DNA of 64,000 bases from Psilocybe azurescens (lineage: Eukaryota > Basidiomycota > Agaricomycetes > Agaricales > Agrocybaceae), in NCBI GenBank assembly GCA_023853785.1, contig JAJIRX010000028.1, forward strand, positions 62,001 through 126,000, in the 5' to 3' direction. Numbering within the stretch: position 1 is the first letter of the stretch; every line of letters begins with the position of its first letter. Below, in pieces: positions 1 to 12,402 of this stretch. The notes beneath the pieces were generated by a model, which saw only the letters and a list, made by a program, of their open reading frames with translations, did no database searches and was not told the DNA's origin. Made by a program: the position numbers and the translations under genes.

Positions 1-324
1 GTTGATATGCTGCCACAACAAAAGACGAGGGTACATCACATCCTGATAAATAATGAAAATTGGATTCTTGACGGAAGACAACTTCACGATCGGTGTCATT
101 GCGGAACTCCACAACACCTCCAGCAAGCAACAAGACTTGGGGCTGTACTAGATGAGCATGAATATGTAAGTTTTCATCATTCAGACGCACCTTGGTTCGC
201 TCTGCCTCTGGAAGCAGCTTCACGAGATGTTCAAAGGTCTTGAGCACATGCTTCTGCGCTGTACAATCGAGTAAGCTAAACTGATCACCGCTTTCAGGTA
301 AAATTAATGACCAGGATACACCAT
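1..324 (-). CDS. Prolidase / Xaa-Pro peptidase, N-terminal part (cut by window edge)
   Basis: Read on the minus strand, about 290 nt are open without a stop. They encode an aminopeptidase P N-terminal (AMP_N) domain: a leading helix (HVLKTFEHLVKLLP), then LLLAGG, a VVFRQESNFHYLSG motif and SSFVVAAYQ before the window ends. The VFRQESNFHYLSG block is the signature by which cytosolic prolidases (M24B metallopeptidases that cleave X-Pro dipeptides) are recognised. The metal-binding pita-bread domain lies outside the window. The start is uncertain: an ATG at 324 followed by a 41-nt intron (GTGTAT...GATCAG) gives MFSLLDCTAQKHV; no in-frame ATG exists inside the open stretch itself. The gene diverges from the HIT zinc-finger gene, with only about 160 nt between start codons. 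Seen: motif and open frame. Known: AMP_N belongs to prolidase/APP enzymes. Inferred: exact start. Confidence 0.8.
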
Positions 325-484
325 GGTAAATGAATATAATTTGGAGATTGGAAAAGAACTGTTGTGGAAGAGAGATAAGATGCGATTTCCAAATTCGAGT
401 GTCGCATTAGGAAACATTTTCGTTTTACTCAACCCACATGACTCCGCACTACCATTTGCATTAAAGACTTATTTCTACTCTCGA
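325..484. promoter_or_regulatory. Shared divergent promoter, prolidase and HIT zinc-finger genes
   Basis: About 160 nt separate the two divergent start codons. No clear TATA box was found. The region must hold both 5' leaders and both promoters if the inferred starts are right, so it is a candidate bidirectional promoter. Confidence 0.35.
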
Positions 485-1327
485 ATGGCACCAAAAAGCA
501 AACGACAACCTCAATGTCAAGTCTGCTTGGATCAGGACTACAAATACACCTGTCCTCAATGTAAGATTGTCTAGTGAGTCTGAACCATCCACAAACTTCG
601 AACACATTGCTCAGTGTCCTTACAGCTGCTCACTGGGATGTTATAAGAAACATAAAGGTCGTTCTGAACCTTTGAAAGTCACCCAGTTTGCTGACTGTTC
701 CTCAGAATCGACATGCGTCGGACCAAACGAAGACTTCAGCTGGCACATCTCACGACAATTCGGTTACCGAAAACCAGGATGAAGAGCGTCCAGGTATATC
801 TGAGGATCCTTGCTATAGTTGGCCGTGTACTGAAGAATGATTCTAGTTGAGAATTTGACAGATTTAACCCAAGAACCTTCTCTGTCGGGACGTGTTCCTC
901 TTCGTCCTCTGACGTCGCTCAAGTGGCCTTATGTGCCCGACGAATCAGCGTTTCCCGATCCTCTAAAACGTGATGACCCCAAGACACTTCAACTTCCCCA
1001 GTATGAAGCTATTGGTGATTGATTACCTCGCTTTTATTTGAATTTAAACTGAAGAACTTGTTAGCGACCTCGCCCGCCATTCGGAAAATACTTTCGGAGC
1101 ACAAGAACCTTCCTGAACTTTTGATCTCTATCGATAAACTTCGTGGCCCCGATCGAGAGCATACTCTTCAAAAAGCACTTGGTATCACAGCTCCGGAAAT
1201 CGATGATCAGCTTCGACCGCCCGACCTCGGTGAAGATGTCCTGGCATTGCGAGAGTTGGCGGAAGCCATTGAGGCAGCTGTCAGAGGTGGCAATCAGTCA
1301 GCACTTGGTTTGGACTGGGAAGGTTGA
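485..1327 (+). CDS. Zinc-finger HIT domain protein (ZNHIT3/HIT1-like)
   Basis: Translation from ATG 485 gives a short basic leader, then a HIT-type zinc finger: CQVC, CPQC, YCSLGCYKKHKES and a following Cys. The Tyr codon is split by a 52-nt intron at 574-625. The C-terminal exons encode a charged linker and a helical tail (PAIRKILSEHKNLPELLISIDKLRG) ending DWEG-stop, the arrangement of ZNHIT3/Hit1, a factor needed for box C/D snoRNP assembly. Supported introns are about 793-858 and 1016-1067; the second restores EAIATSPAIRK. Between the finger and the linker one base is out of frame near 725-728 (run of three A). This looks like a consensus error, because both sides are otherwise open and protein-like. 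The fold assignment is firm; the ZNHIT3 subfamily is inferred from length and tail. Confidence 0.82.
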
Positions 1328-1963
1328 AGATGTGAAGACTTTCTCTCTCTCTCCGGAGTCTTTTCTTTTCAGTGATAACCGTCTGTATTCTTCGCTTGAA
1401 GAGTAAATCCGGAACAGTGTTGCACAAGCGATGAAAATCCTGAAAGAGTGAGTTTTTTTCGCCATGAGGCAATCTACAACCTATATTTAACGGCTTCAGC
1501 GCTCTCAAATCCCCAAATTGTCAGTTTAAACATAGTGTGAGTGCGAACTACAATAGCACAGTATGGCGCATGACCAAATGGTTCCAGTACCGTTGTGCCA
1601 ACTATATACACGGAACACCTGGACGCCGTTGGGTATTGGAGGTCAGGCTGCCGTCGTAGTGATGCCCATAAACGATAACGATTGGCTATCTTCAATGCGA
1701 TTCATTTGCCCATCGGAAGACAAACAGATTCAACCAACTTCGGCATGTCGTATAGGTATAGCTTCTTCTCTTTCTGTTCGGCCCGCTTCTTTTACCCCAC
1801 CTTTACCCCTCGAAGAGACAGAGTGTGCGAAAGTGACTATATGACGCCTATGTATATCTTCCTTCTGCATGGTCAATAAATTCATCCCCCTCTTTCCAAC
1901 CTCGTTGTTCCTCGAGGAATACCAACTCATCACCAAATCGTTTATTAATTTCCCCCTCCGATA
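1328..1963. other. Intergenic, no gene recognised
   Basis: This stretch holds the 3' side of the HIT gene and the 5' side of the MFS gene. Short open frames exist on both strands, but none shows a family motif or sensible splice continuation. The last 70 nt before ATG 1964 are pyrimidine-rich, as is common in basidiomycete leaders. Confidence 0.5.
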
Positions 1964-4626
1964 ATGTCAGAGAAAGAGAAGGGCGGTGGCTCCTTAGTCG
2001 GAAGTGTGGATGAATCGCCTCCATCTAGCAATCTCGAGAAACTACCCGAGCCTGGATCGCCTGAACGAATCCAAGCCGAGCGCAAGTTGGTACGGAAATT
2101 GGACATGCGGCTATTGCCCACGATATTCCTCATTTTTATCATGAATTACATCGATGTCAGTATTTATTGCTCAAAGAGATCCTGAATCATTCGGAGCATA
2201 CAATGACGACACCATCTGAACAGCGCAATGGGGTCACAACGGCGAGACTAAAAGGAATGCAGCAAGACTTGCACATCAGCGGTGCGCCTATATTCATATC
2301 GTCTGGAAAATCTTACAACTCAGACGTTCCACTGGGTTCTCAGATATCCAGTATGCGACTGTCATTGCCATTCTATTTGTTTCCTATTGCCCTGCGCAGA
2401 TACCTTCCAATATGGTACTAATTTACTGCCTTTGCTCGTAAACTCAGTCTCACCGTCCTTCAGATACTTAATAAAGTCAGCCGGTACGCGTACTACACCC
2501 CCGTACTTCCAGATGAAGCTACTAAATAGTGACTTCAAGACCTTCGCTTTATATTGGGATATGTACAGTTCTGTGGGGCTTGACAAGCCTTCTCACTGGT
2601 GTATGACGTCTCTTCCCCCTAAGCCGGCCGTAGCCACCTTTGATACTTCTTTTTCAGGTTACCAAAAACTTCGCTGGAATTATTGCTTGTCGGGTTTTCA
2701 TCGGTCTACCAGAAGCAGCATTCTACCCTGGAGCTATTTTCCTCCTATCTAGGTGGTATACCAAGAAGGTAATAGTTTCAATCACAGTGCTTGTCAGCCA
2801 TTTTTCATTCATCGTGTACTCTCTGTTTTTAGGAACTGGCTTTTCGTTCTGCTTTTCTCTACGCAGGATTGCTCATTTCCAACGCTTTTGGGGCTGTAAG
2901 TGCCATCGAATCATGGATTTGCGAGTCTCATTCCTAATGCTACCAATGCAGTTAATGGCGGCCGGTATACTCGCCAACATGGAAGGGAAGCGAGGAATCC
3001 GTGCATGGCGCTGGTTAGTATCGAGTTTAATGATAAAGCTCGTAAACGATACGTCTAATCCGCCATTCTAGGCTGTTCTTCATAGAAGTGACTCCTGGAC
3101 TGTCCAGTTTAAGGTTTATAGCTCACCCATTTTTCTTTACAGGGTGCCATCACAATGTGTGTTGGCTTAAATAGCATGTATGTCCTCGATTTTGTTTGAC
3201 TACATCAGAGTGAACATGTCCCTAATAAGATACCTAGTTGGCTACTTCCAGATTATGTCTGTGCTTGTTATGTTCCGATTTATTCTTACGTAGACGCTAA
3301 TAATACTCTCTCTTCTAGCCCCACAACACCAGATGGTTGTCACCCTCGGAATCGCGACTTGCGCAGGTCCGGCTATCCGAAGACGCAGGGGAAGCCGATT
3401 TAGACAACGAGAGTGACTCGTAAGCTCGATTCATCGTACAATGTCAGGGGCCTTTGGGTAACAATCGCATTTAGACAGCTCCAAGGCCTCATACTAGCCG
3501 TCAAAGACCCTAAAGTATTGATCTTCGCCATTATGACAATTGCACAACTTTTGGGTCTTAGCTTCGTCCAATTCTTCCCTACGTATGTGGTCCTTTTGTT
3601 CACAAATCTTCTGATAATTAAACACGTGCTTTCGTTAGACTTACGCAGACACTTGGCTTTAGCACAACAGTCACACTCCTACTTGCCGCGTAAGTCCCAC
3701 TGTCCTGTACTACATTGCACGAGCAATTTTCTCAGCCAGAATGCAGTCCCCCATGGATCGTAGCCTCTGTAGTATGCTGCTTGAACGCTTGGCATGCCGG
3801 TAAATTCCCTCATTTGAGCACTTAAAATACACTCCCTGATGATGACCGCCTCCTCCAGATAAAACTGGAGAACGGTTCTTCCATATCGCGGGCTGGTGGT
3901 GGGGTGTTATTCTTGGGTTTATTATCGCCTTATCAACAATGTCGATTGCCGCGCGCTATATCTCGCTCTTCTTCATGGCATGTGGCTACGTTGGTCTGTG
4001 GCTCATTCTGACTTTCGTATCTCTTCTGAAAGTCGTTAACCCTAATTTTCGACTGTTTAGGTTTCGCGATGACCCTAGTCTGGGTATCCAACGCTGTACC
4101 CCGGCCTCCTGCGTAAGTTGTTTCTATATTCTATTAATACGGTCTCTGGAATTTCCGTTACAGAAAGAGAGCTGCTGCTATTGGAATTGTCAATGGATGC
4201 GGAAACATTGGAAACGTGTAAGTCTATTTATTCAATAAGACACTGGACGTTGTCCTAACAGTTTACCCTGAAGGATGGGATCATACACCTGGAAAGCCGC
4301 ATGGGGTCCTAAATATCATCAGTCGATGGCCATATCTCTCGGTGCACTTGTAATCAGCACTTTACTCTCTCTAGGTTTGTCATATTCGACTCTTCTTCGT
4401 GTAAATCATTTTGCTAACCATTACTATCATGAAAGTGATCCGGCAAATCCTCGTGCGAGAGAACAAGAAGCTAGATGCAGATGAGAAAGCTGCCATGGAA
4501 GGCGCTGATCGCACTCGAGTGGAAGAAGCAGCGAAGCTAGAGGGCCTCACTTTCGAACAAGCCATGGAAAGAAGAAAAGGATACCGATATTTGTACTGGA
4601 GCCATTTCGGGAGTAGATGTTTTTGA
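1964..4626 (+). CDS. MFS transporter, allantoate/nicotinate permease (Dal5) type
   Basis: A multi-intron gene of roughly 490 residues encoding a 12-helix plasma-membrane symporter of the anion:cation symporter family, whose members import small organic anions and vitamins such as allantoate or nicotinate. A charged N-terminus leads into LDMRLLPTIFLIFIMNYID. Next come the family blocks QYATVIAILFVSYCPAQIPSN, FAGIIACRVFIGLPEAAFYPGA, LLSRWYTKK, GILANMEGKRGIRAWRWLFF, the cytosolic loop WLSPSESRLAQVRLSEDAGEA, ILAVKDPKVLIFAIM, FFHIAGWWWGVILGF, GNIGNVMGSYTWKAAWGPKYHQ, and a C-terminus ending RKGYRYLYW. All exons seen are in frame through many 45-75 nt introns, with no disruption. Substrate is not predictable. 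Neighbours (HIT protein, membrane protein A) give no functional hint. Confidence 0.9.
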
Positions 4627-4788
4627 AAGAGAACTTATTTGTATTTTGTACGTGAATTGGCCTCAACCAAATTAAATCATAAAGGACATGTCTCTGAGTA
4701 ATTTGAAACGCTTCGATTTATGACATCATTGAGCGCCTCCTCGTTTCTATTCCTCATCATCTGCACACTCTGACAAATCCCTCGCCGT

Positions 4789-6030
4789 TCAAAATCTCGC
4801 GAACTTTCCTTCCTTCTTCTGGCGACGCTGCGACCAGAGAAGATATATTACGGCCATTATAGACAGGAAAGCGATCTAGAAGATGTGACGCTTAACCCTG
4901 CAATAACGGATTTTGGAATGTCACTGCCATAGAACAAAATCAGTAACATCAAACTCTATAAAATATTTGCAACTTACTTTGAGGTCGTGGTCAATGTCTG
5001 AGGTTGCAGTGGGATCTGTGCAACGAAAGAGCTTTATGGATTTAAAGAATAAGTTCTGGCATATCGCAAAGTTAAACAGAAATGCGCACTTTTGTTCATG
5101 TGCCCCTAACGAATGCGTCGAGTATAGGTTGGCAAAGTCAATAGCAAGGTCCCCAGTCGTCCCGTTAGTTCCAGCAATTTTGAGTTTTAGAGTGTGGGTT
5201 CCACGGCCGAGGTTCGACGCGTAATAGAGAACCTGATGTGGCCTGACAGACGACTTTCGCGCTGAGAAGGGGAAGAAAGGGCCGTTATCGACAGAAACTA
5301 GGTAGGAAGATGTGCTGGTGGGGGTGACTGTTCCGTAGAGAAGGATAACATCGCCTATGAACTTGTACTCCAGAGAGGCATTTGGATCGCTCGTGATGCT
5401 AAAAATTCCCAGTTAAGTGCCGAGTCAAATGATACACCTTTGGGCTGTAAAGCACTCACGTTCCAGTACTCCCTGAAAATGTTCCTGGTCTTGGGGATTG
5501 TCTCCATGAAGATGCGGGGAAGTATGTGAAATCTGGATCGTTGTCTTGGAACGTAGCAGTGAGCAACGGCTCATTTGTCTTTCCACTATTGCCCTCGAAA
5601 GACAGCTGCAATAATGATTGGTTAATCTGATTGACTCGGAGAGACAAAGATAGGGGCGTACATAGTCAATGTCAATCGTCGTGTTCCCGACATTCGTGAG
5701 GGTAACATTATGAAGGCCATCACTTAAGGTCGTGTTGAACAAAGTTTGATTGAAGAGTGCAACGTCGGAGCTTGCGTTGAGAGTTGGGAAAACGTGCTTG
5801 TCAATCTGAACCGTGTACGCGCCATAGCCTGGACGTTTGGCACCGTATATGCCCACAAAGGTCCCATTGAAGCGGAAGTTCAACGTCGCGCCCGGCTGCT
5901 TGGTGAAGGTGTACGTGGCTTGGGCATACTTGTCAAGCAAAGAATCATTTGCCGAAGAGCCACCTTGCCATCCGTCAGAGTACACAAGAGGAGGGCTGGT
6001 ATCCTTGAAGAGTTGGGCGAATCTGGGCAT
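4789..6030 (-). CDS. Membrane protein A, two galactose-binding-like modules
   Basis: Starts at MPRFAQLFKDTSPP without a classical signal peptide. Module 1 has DTSPPLVYSDGW, GATLNFRFNGTFVGIYGAKR, LFNQTLFNTTLSDGLHNVTL and IDIDY. An intron follows. Module 2 has FQDNDPDFTYFPASSW, YKFIGDVILLYG, VLYYASNLGRGTHTLKL and AIDFAN. The order of motifs (D..P..W, F.G..V.IYG, L..GLH.., DY) matches proteins B-E here and suggests a jelly-roll, carbohydrate-binding-like fold; no characterised function is known to me. The end is weaker: after an intron a short hydrophobic stretch (IAFLSIMAVIYLLW) and a basic tail end at a stop at 4789, so the membrane anchor may be eroded compared with B and C. Many N-glycosylation sequons in module 1 suggest an extracellular side. 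Upstream in-frame codons to 6156 are probably leader. Confidence 0.68.
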
Positions 6031-6605
6031 CGTGAGGACAGTGGAACGTTGAAATGGGCGGGCGATCCGACCATACCTCGTAAGCAGCGTCTGCCTTTTA
6101 TCTCTCGGATGAACTGCAAACGAACATGGTTGATTCCTGTCAAACGACGCTTTCAACTAAGGGCGGGTGGGGAAATTTCTGATGATGGGATTTGATGGAC
6201 AAGATGAACCGCTGTCAAAATTAGTCGAGTAAGCTCCACACTGTTCTGCAGACCGTACCTATTCTGAAGGAGTTACAAATTACGCCATCAATGTTGTGTG
6301 TCTGAGGTTCATGAGAATTGATAGGATAAAAATCTGAATTACTTGTGCGCGCTAGGAGAAACACTAGATTAGAGAGGCATTCTATCTCCTCTTGCCCAAA
6401 TAAAGTAAAGTATTATTGCCATTGCGTACTGGGGTAGCACATTGTGTTGATAGCATTTTGTCGAAGTAATTATAATAATAGATCGAACTTCCGTATGTCT
6501 CGAGTGCTTAAATTAGTTAATCGGAGGTTAGGCGTGGGCAAGCACACTGTATGAAAGGTGGCCAGTGGGGCGTATTACCTCGTGCCACCCCGAGGCCGAG
6601 TGTCC
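6031..6605. other. Intergenic between membrane protein A and THI6
   Basis: Holds the leader of protein A and the 3' end of THI6. AT-rich around 6380-6520. No coding signal or RNA gene was recognised. Confidence 0.45.
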
Positions 6606-8729
6606 CTACAGATGTTTGACAGTAATCTTGGATAATTCCCGGACCTGGTCAGCCGTGAGACTTGCAAGTTCATCGATCAACGCTGGGAGGAATGAGCCAG
6701 GTCCCTTCACATCGTGTCTTTTAGCGGCAAGTTCACCGGCAACGGTCAATACGAGTACACTGGTAAAAAGAAAATTAATCGGGTGATGGACGTATGGAGT
6801 AAATAAGAGCGCATACCCTGCAATGGCTGCGGTGAACATGTCGCCTCGGAATATACCTCCATTGTCTGTAATATTGTCTGCCTGTGAAGACGCAGCGCAG
6901 TAGCTCGCGATAATGCTTCCCAAGATACACCCAGATCCCGTGATACGCTCGAGCAATTCGTGGCCATTGTCGAGGGAAACGGTCGAGATTCCATCCGAGA
7001 TGTAATCAATCGGGCCAGTGAGGACCACAACGCATCCTAAGAACAAGACGTTTCAGATCAATAAGGTCTTGAAAATTATCCGCGATTCTTACTTTCTCTC
7101 CTAGCGAGATTTCTCACAAACTCAGCTGGATTTTTGAAGCCCGACCCTACACTATCGACACCCTTTGATTCGACCTGTCGAGAATGGTGTCAATTCACAG
7201 TAGATTTTTCGTAACATATGCTGATGATTTACCTCGGTCGTGCCTGCCAGGGCTGCGAGTTCACCGGCATTACCCTTTATGACACTCGCTTGCCACTTAT
7301 TCAGAAGACCTTTATCACCATGCTTATAAGTACACCATATTGCCAAGAAATATAACGACTAACCTTTCACGCAGTCTTTTCTGAACGAACTGGCTCCAAC
7401 GCCGACAGGATCGAAGATCACTGGCTTCTTCAAGACATTTGCAGAGGTACCTGTATACTATGAGTTGCGGAATGCAGGAGATATTCTGATTCTTACCTGC
7501 TATCATCATTCCCTCTAGGTTCTCAGCCCTCATGGTCCCGATGTTGACCAAAAGTCCCCCGCATACACGAGACAAATCTTGCATCTCGCTAGGTTCTGTG
7601 GCCATGATTGGACTGGCGCCAACTGCCAGGGTAACATTGGCAGACTGTGTACTGACAACCGTATTGGTGATCTAAAGAGAACATTACTTCAAGCTCGAAA
7701 AATCATACAGGGAATGTCAACATACTTGGTGGACAAGAGGACGCGCGTTCTTGATTTCATTCATGAGCTGAGTAACTCCGCTGACGACTGAGTCAACGGT
7801 GACTACATCCGATCTACCTCTGTGGCGAAGACAGTAAAACTTGTGATGGCGTTGGAAGTTTACAAGGATATCCTTCAGTTTTCTGGAAGCACATCGGGGG
7901 TCAGGAGATGCCATGATGTCCGATACAACAGCAACACCGTCCAGAGCGCGGTTTTTCAGGGAAACACATCCGTGCAATGTTCGAAGAAGGTTGATGGAAT
8001 TTATACCACCTAGCGTGATAATTCAGATGGTAAAACTTGATCGAATAGGAAATCAGCTCACCAATAGCAACAGCCTCAATTCCCGTTCCATCGAGCTCAG
8101 CGAGCATATCACCCACTCCATGTACACCAATAATAGGACTCGTCAACTTCTTGGTTTGTGTGCCCCATACAGCACCAATGCCAATGTAGTCCACTTTCTG
8201 CTTGATAGCATCCTTGACATGGGAGACGGTGTTGCAGCTCAGCCCGATGATCGACCCATGGGGAAGCAATTCACGAGCCCGTTTGACGGCCATGTCGGAC
8301 TGTCCTAGATGAACGCCATCGACGTTGGCTGCGAGAGCGACATCGACGCGATCGTTGATCAGGAGGGGGATGTTGTATTTATCGCAGATAATCTTCGACT
8401 TCACCGCCAATTCAACGAACTAGGAAATCAAAGGTCATGATCAGTGCACTTGATCAAGAAAAGACGGCGATCAGTACTCACTTCACTTGTGTCCAGTTCT
8501 TTCTCTCGCAACTGCACAATGGTAACACCACCTTGAATTGACTGAAAAAATTAGGATCGAAATAGATATGAGAGTGAAGAAAACGGTATCACCTCTTCCA
8601 AAGATTCAAAAAAATCCTAAAAAAAAGAATTAGGCCGAAGAGAATGGTATGGATGACATTACGTACTTTGTTAGGAGGCAGAAGATTCCTTCCTGTAACC
8701 AGGTATAACGTGTAATCGATGTTCTTCAT
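6606..8729 (-). CDS. THI6: Thiamine-phosphate synthase / hydroxyethylthiazole kinase, bifunctional
   Basis: Multi-exon gene for the two-domain fungal enzyme that phosphorylates hydroxyethylthiazole and joins it to HMP-pyrophosphate to make thiamine phosphate. The N-terminal ThiE half shows MKNIDYTLYLVTGRNLLP, QGGVTIVQLREKELDT, IPLLINDRVDVALAANVDG with VHLGQSDM, and VDYIGIGAVWGTQTK. The ThiM half shows IKNARPLVHQITNTVVS, GGLLVNIGTM, KPVIFDPVGVGAS, SVIKGNAGELAALAG, GCVVVLTGPIDYISDG and ITGSGCILGSIIASYCA (the glycine-rich kinase loop), ending ELSKITVKHL. The start at 8729 is chosen because the protein then begins as yeast Thi6 does; an in-frame Met at 8873 would add an unrelated extension. All exons join cleanly. 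No thiamine-pyrophosphate riboswitch (the THI-box, found in some fungal thiamine genes) was recognised upstream. Confidence 0.94.
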
Positions 8730-10169
8730 ATTTCGCGTCGTTCGGGGCGGTTCGAGGGCGTCAAGAGAAGGGTTTCTATCGCCCTCTAGGACGCGACATT
8801 GCGCATTATATACTGTCGTCTCGTCGGTCTCCGGCAAAACTCGGCCACTGGGAGACTCAGGAGAATCAGACATACGAGGACCGCTGGCACAGGGCACAGG
8901 CACTGGTAAATACAATGTGCGTCGTCGCCGTGCGACGGTCGCTGCTGGTCGCTGTTAAACTTGGGAGCAGCATGGTGGAACTAATTACACGCTAGGTAAT
9001 CGATAAATCCTCGAACAAATAAGGCCAAGCTTACCCACACCTTGACTCCTGACTCTATCTCCTGCTGAGGAGTACTGCCCTATATTTCCTATTCAACCTC
9101 ACATATACGAGGCTTCAGGAGGCTATTCAACAAGTCTACCTCGAAAGGATTAAATCTTCCTTGTGTATGTTCGATTTGATCGAGGCGGGCACCAAACGCA
9201 CCCGTCGCAGGAACGGCCACGTTGACCACTCCTTTCGAAGGTGACATTTGTCATTTGGCTGGCTGGTCTCCATTCTTGCTATGGCTATACAACACGGTGT
9301 GCGATCTCCTCTACATCTGCAATGAAATCACGGCGACGACGGGACGAAGAAAGACGAAGATGCGCCTAAGTTCACTCAAGGATCCCCATATCCAGGATAC
9401 GTTCAATGCTTTGAGGGACCTGCCAAATAACAAATAAGATCACTGCCTACTGGTTTGTCGACGGGAAGCTACGTGTCATCCTTGAGCTTCACCTCTGGTT
9501 GCTTCACTACAACCTACTACAACACATGTGCTACTGACTACCGTCGGCCCCGATGGCTATACATTTCATTGGCAATGTGGCACATCTACGATTGGGCCAG
9601 CACCGTTATCTCGAGGTGCCTGTGGATCGAGACGAGCTTTCTAATGGGAATCTTGCCAATGAATTCAACCAGTGCGTGCCTCATGGCCGGGTTCAATTTT
9701 GAATTGTGCGAAATATTTATAAGAAGTCACTCCTAATGGCTCTCCGCCTCCCTAAAGCTGTCGAATATTTGGCGAGATAGGATGAAGTTCGGTCCAGCTC
9801 ATGAAGAATTGCCCCTCTCGCAGCTTTTTCTCCATTCTCGTTCAAGAACAGGTCGGACCCCATGCTTTCTGGCCTGTGAAACTCTGGCCTCAAAATGTAG
9901 CCTCAGTCCACAGCAACCAAAGTAGACCACTCTTTCACAGCATGTTGCTCATTTGTAATTGGAAATGCCCCGAGGTAACAGGTCTCCCCTAAGAGACTTG
10001 GGTGGGTAGTAACCGGTCAACCACTCAATTTGACGCAAATATCGAAAGGTTGGAAGTTCGATCAGTTCCATTCAAATTGGTATTCATTACCTGGTATGAA
10101 GTCCTGACATGCGGCCTACGCAAGCAGAAGTGCGGAAGATCGACATCTAGACTACAGCCTACTATAGGG
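8730..10169. other. Gene-poor stretch with decayed coding traces
   Basis: Holds the THI6 leader, then about 1.2 kb with protein-like but broken frames. On the plus strand 9440-9770 reads as an ITAYWFVDGKLRVILELHLW-type stretch interrupted by stops. At 9782-9900 there is KFGPAHEELPLSQLFLHSR followed by RTGRTPCFLACETL. I do not recognise a family. The interruptions and lack of a start suggest a relic gene or transposon fragment, not an active gene. Confidence 0.35.
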
Positions 10170-11908
10170 TTACAGAATAAATTGACTACGAGCCTGATCC
10201 CGGAGACTGTCCGCACTGAGAGTATATTGTGGAGGTGAGATAAAGGTATCTACAGGGATTCTCGTCTCAGGTGCTTCAGCTTGCTGAATAGCATGATTGA
10301 CGAACTGTGATCCAGATGGGCTTGTTTCTGTGCGACAATAACTTGTTGAAGTTTTTCTCAACCATCGAGGAAGCATTAGAGGCTGTGAGGGTATCAAATG
10401 CTGCGGGGGTACCAAGGGCTGGGAGGGTACTTGAGATTCCGCTGAACTGAGGCTTGTTGTCTGGGCTGAAGGTATTGATCCGAACGGTGACACTAGCCTA
10501 TTGTCCTTCTGGGATGCCTCGTTTGTGTTTATTTTTGTCCGAGTCCTTGACCGGCGCCAAAATAGGTATACGATCGCGACCACGGCGATTCCTGCTGAGA
10601 CAGCAATGCCAGCAATTAGATTTATACTAGAGCGTCAGACATTTCTTCAGATAGCACTTGAAGTGCGGTACCTGTTATGATGTGTACCGTCAGTCACAGT
10701 AGAGGCAGGTACCAAGGAACTTGACGGCGATGGTCCATCATCATCCCCTGAGTCGTTGGTCATGGCATTACTTATTTCTCTTTTATTCAGTCGTGCCTCA
10801 TATAATACTATAGAGCTCACATTCCCCCAAAGGACGGTGCCGTATACACAGTGGCAAAATCGATAGCAAACTCCCCGAGCTTGACGATCCTGGCAGCTGT
10901 ATCTGCAAAATATGTTGCCCTACTCCAAGATTTCCGGCGTAAAACAGTATTTGCTGGGCTTTGTAGAATTGCCTGTTGGAAGTAAATAAAGCAGGATTTC
11001 CGTTATCAACTTGGATGGAGTACGCCGTGCAGCTGTTGGGACCAACAGGGCCATATAAAGCAACTGCGTCTCCTAGAAAGACTGCTCAGAACTTTGATCG
11101 GCGCATTCGTTATACCGGATGACGAGCGCTTACCCTTTGGAGTCAAAAAAAAAGAATCCAGGTATAAGAAAGCAGATCAGCTCAGAGAGAATGATGATTT
11201 TACGTGAAATGTGAAGTTAGCGGACGCCAAGGGGTCTGTGGTTGCACTGTATTCTCAGGTCAGGGATGGACGTTTTTGTGTAGTGGGTGGGGCTTACTGT
11301 CCATTGCTTCTTTGTCTGGAGTGCTCCAGGAAGAGGATGGCGCATATTTAAAGGAAGGGTGTTCGTCTTGAAATGTGTTGATAATGAGAGATTCATTATC
11401 CTTTCCAACGTTCGTCTGGAAGGTGATCTGCCAAGAAAACAATCAGAAACGTTTTTATTTGAGAATAGACATGAAACGTACATAATCAACATCTGTAAAT
11501 GTAGTATTCATGTTTGAGATGCGTATCTCATGAGCTCCCAGCGTAAAATTAGCACTGAACAAGGTTTGTTGAAAAAGCTCAAAGTCCGATTCGCCATTAA
11601 ATGATTGATATGCGTTTACATCGAGCTGAACCTTGTACATGCCGTGGTACGAGCGCTTCGACCCGAATATCTGCACAGAGCTACCATAAAAGCCAAGGGA
11701 TACGGTTGCTCCATCTGTTTGAGTCAACAAGTAACTGCTTTGGCTATATCTATTGACCATGACCAGTTAATCTAAGATGGAAAACTCGAACTAGTGACGG
11801 TACCCACTGATCGAGTTGGCTGTCTCCTGAGACCCCTGCTCGCCAGTCAGTGGGCGAGAGGGCCAACATGGGTGAAGTATCTCCAATGACTACAGGGAAG
11901 GAAGGCAT
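10170..11908 (-). CDS. Membrane protein B, two galactose-binding-like modules plus TM
   Basis: Starts MPSFPVVIGDTSPMLALSPTDW, with no signal peptide. Module 1: YSQSSYLLTQTDGATVSLGF, YGSSVQIFGSKRSYHG, LFQQTLFSANFTLGAHEIRI and FTDVDY. Module 2: INTFQDEHPSFKYAPSSSW, ASANFTFH, an intron, then GDAVALYGPVGPNS, QQILFYAGNLGVGQHILQIQ and FAIDFATVYTTPS. A serine-rich stalk leads to one membrane helix (IAGIAVSAGIAVVAIVYLFW), a basic stop-transfer cluster (RRSRTRTK) and a Ser/Gln/Pro-rich cytoplasmic tail ending RDQARSQFIL. The plan (outside modules, one TM, disordered tail) fits a surface receptor or adhesin, but that is inference. Protein C is a tandem copy and A a more distant relative. At least six short introns, each with GT-AG ends. 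Confidence 0.83.
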
Positions 11909-12402
11909 CGTTGACAGACTTCTGTGAGGAGAGATAGAATCAAAAGGGTCTCCCTAGTCGCAATGAAAGAAGTATGTGTAGTGACACTACCCTGAAATGC
12001 GATAGCTCGTGGACGATGGTATTACTCTGGATTATGTCGGACGCTCAATGCGTTTTTAACATTCACAGTGTGCTATTTTTAGCTCGGTTTCTTCATCGTT
12101 GTATTTTCAACTAACTTGAAGAGCAGATCCGCAATAACTGGTGCCACGCTGGCGTATAGAAACATAGAATGGACCGAGGTTTTGAAGCAGTAGGTCTTCT
12201 TTATAATTTTAGAATAGAGTGTAGCCTCTAAGAACTCCGGAAATCTAAATTTGACGCCAACATCCAAAAGTTGAATATTTGATTAGTTCGATTTAACGTG
12301 TTGATTGAAATCTGGTATGAAGTCTTGACATGCAGCATACGCAAGCAGAACTCCCGCAGAGAGAAAATTAGACTATAAAATAATAAGATAGGGTTTCTAC
12401 TA
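11909..12402. other. Intergenic between copies B and C
   Basis: Contains the leader of B and the 3' flank of C. Both flanks are recognisably similar to those of the partner copy: GGACGCTCAATGCGTTTTT occurs at about 12036 and 14530, and GGTATGAAGTC-TGACATGC-GC at about 10094 and 12314. The flanks were therefore duplicated together with the genes. Confidence 0.6.

Noticed and set aside
5746..6195. 149-codon plus-strand frame opposite protein A
   Set aside because: Shadow of the minus-strand module exon, which has recognisable motifs and splice sites.
8730..8915. N-terminal extension of THI6 from Met at 8915 or 8873
   Set aside because: The extension is Pro/Ser-rich and unlike family N-termini; the Met at 8729 gives the normal start.
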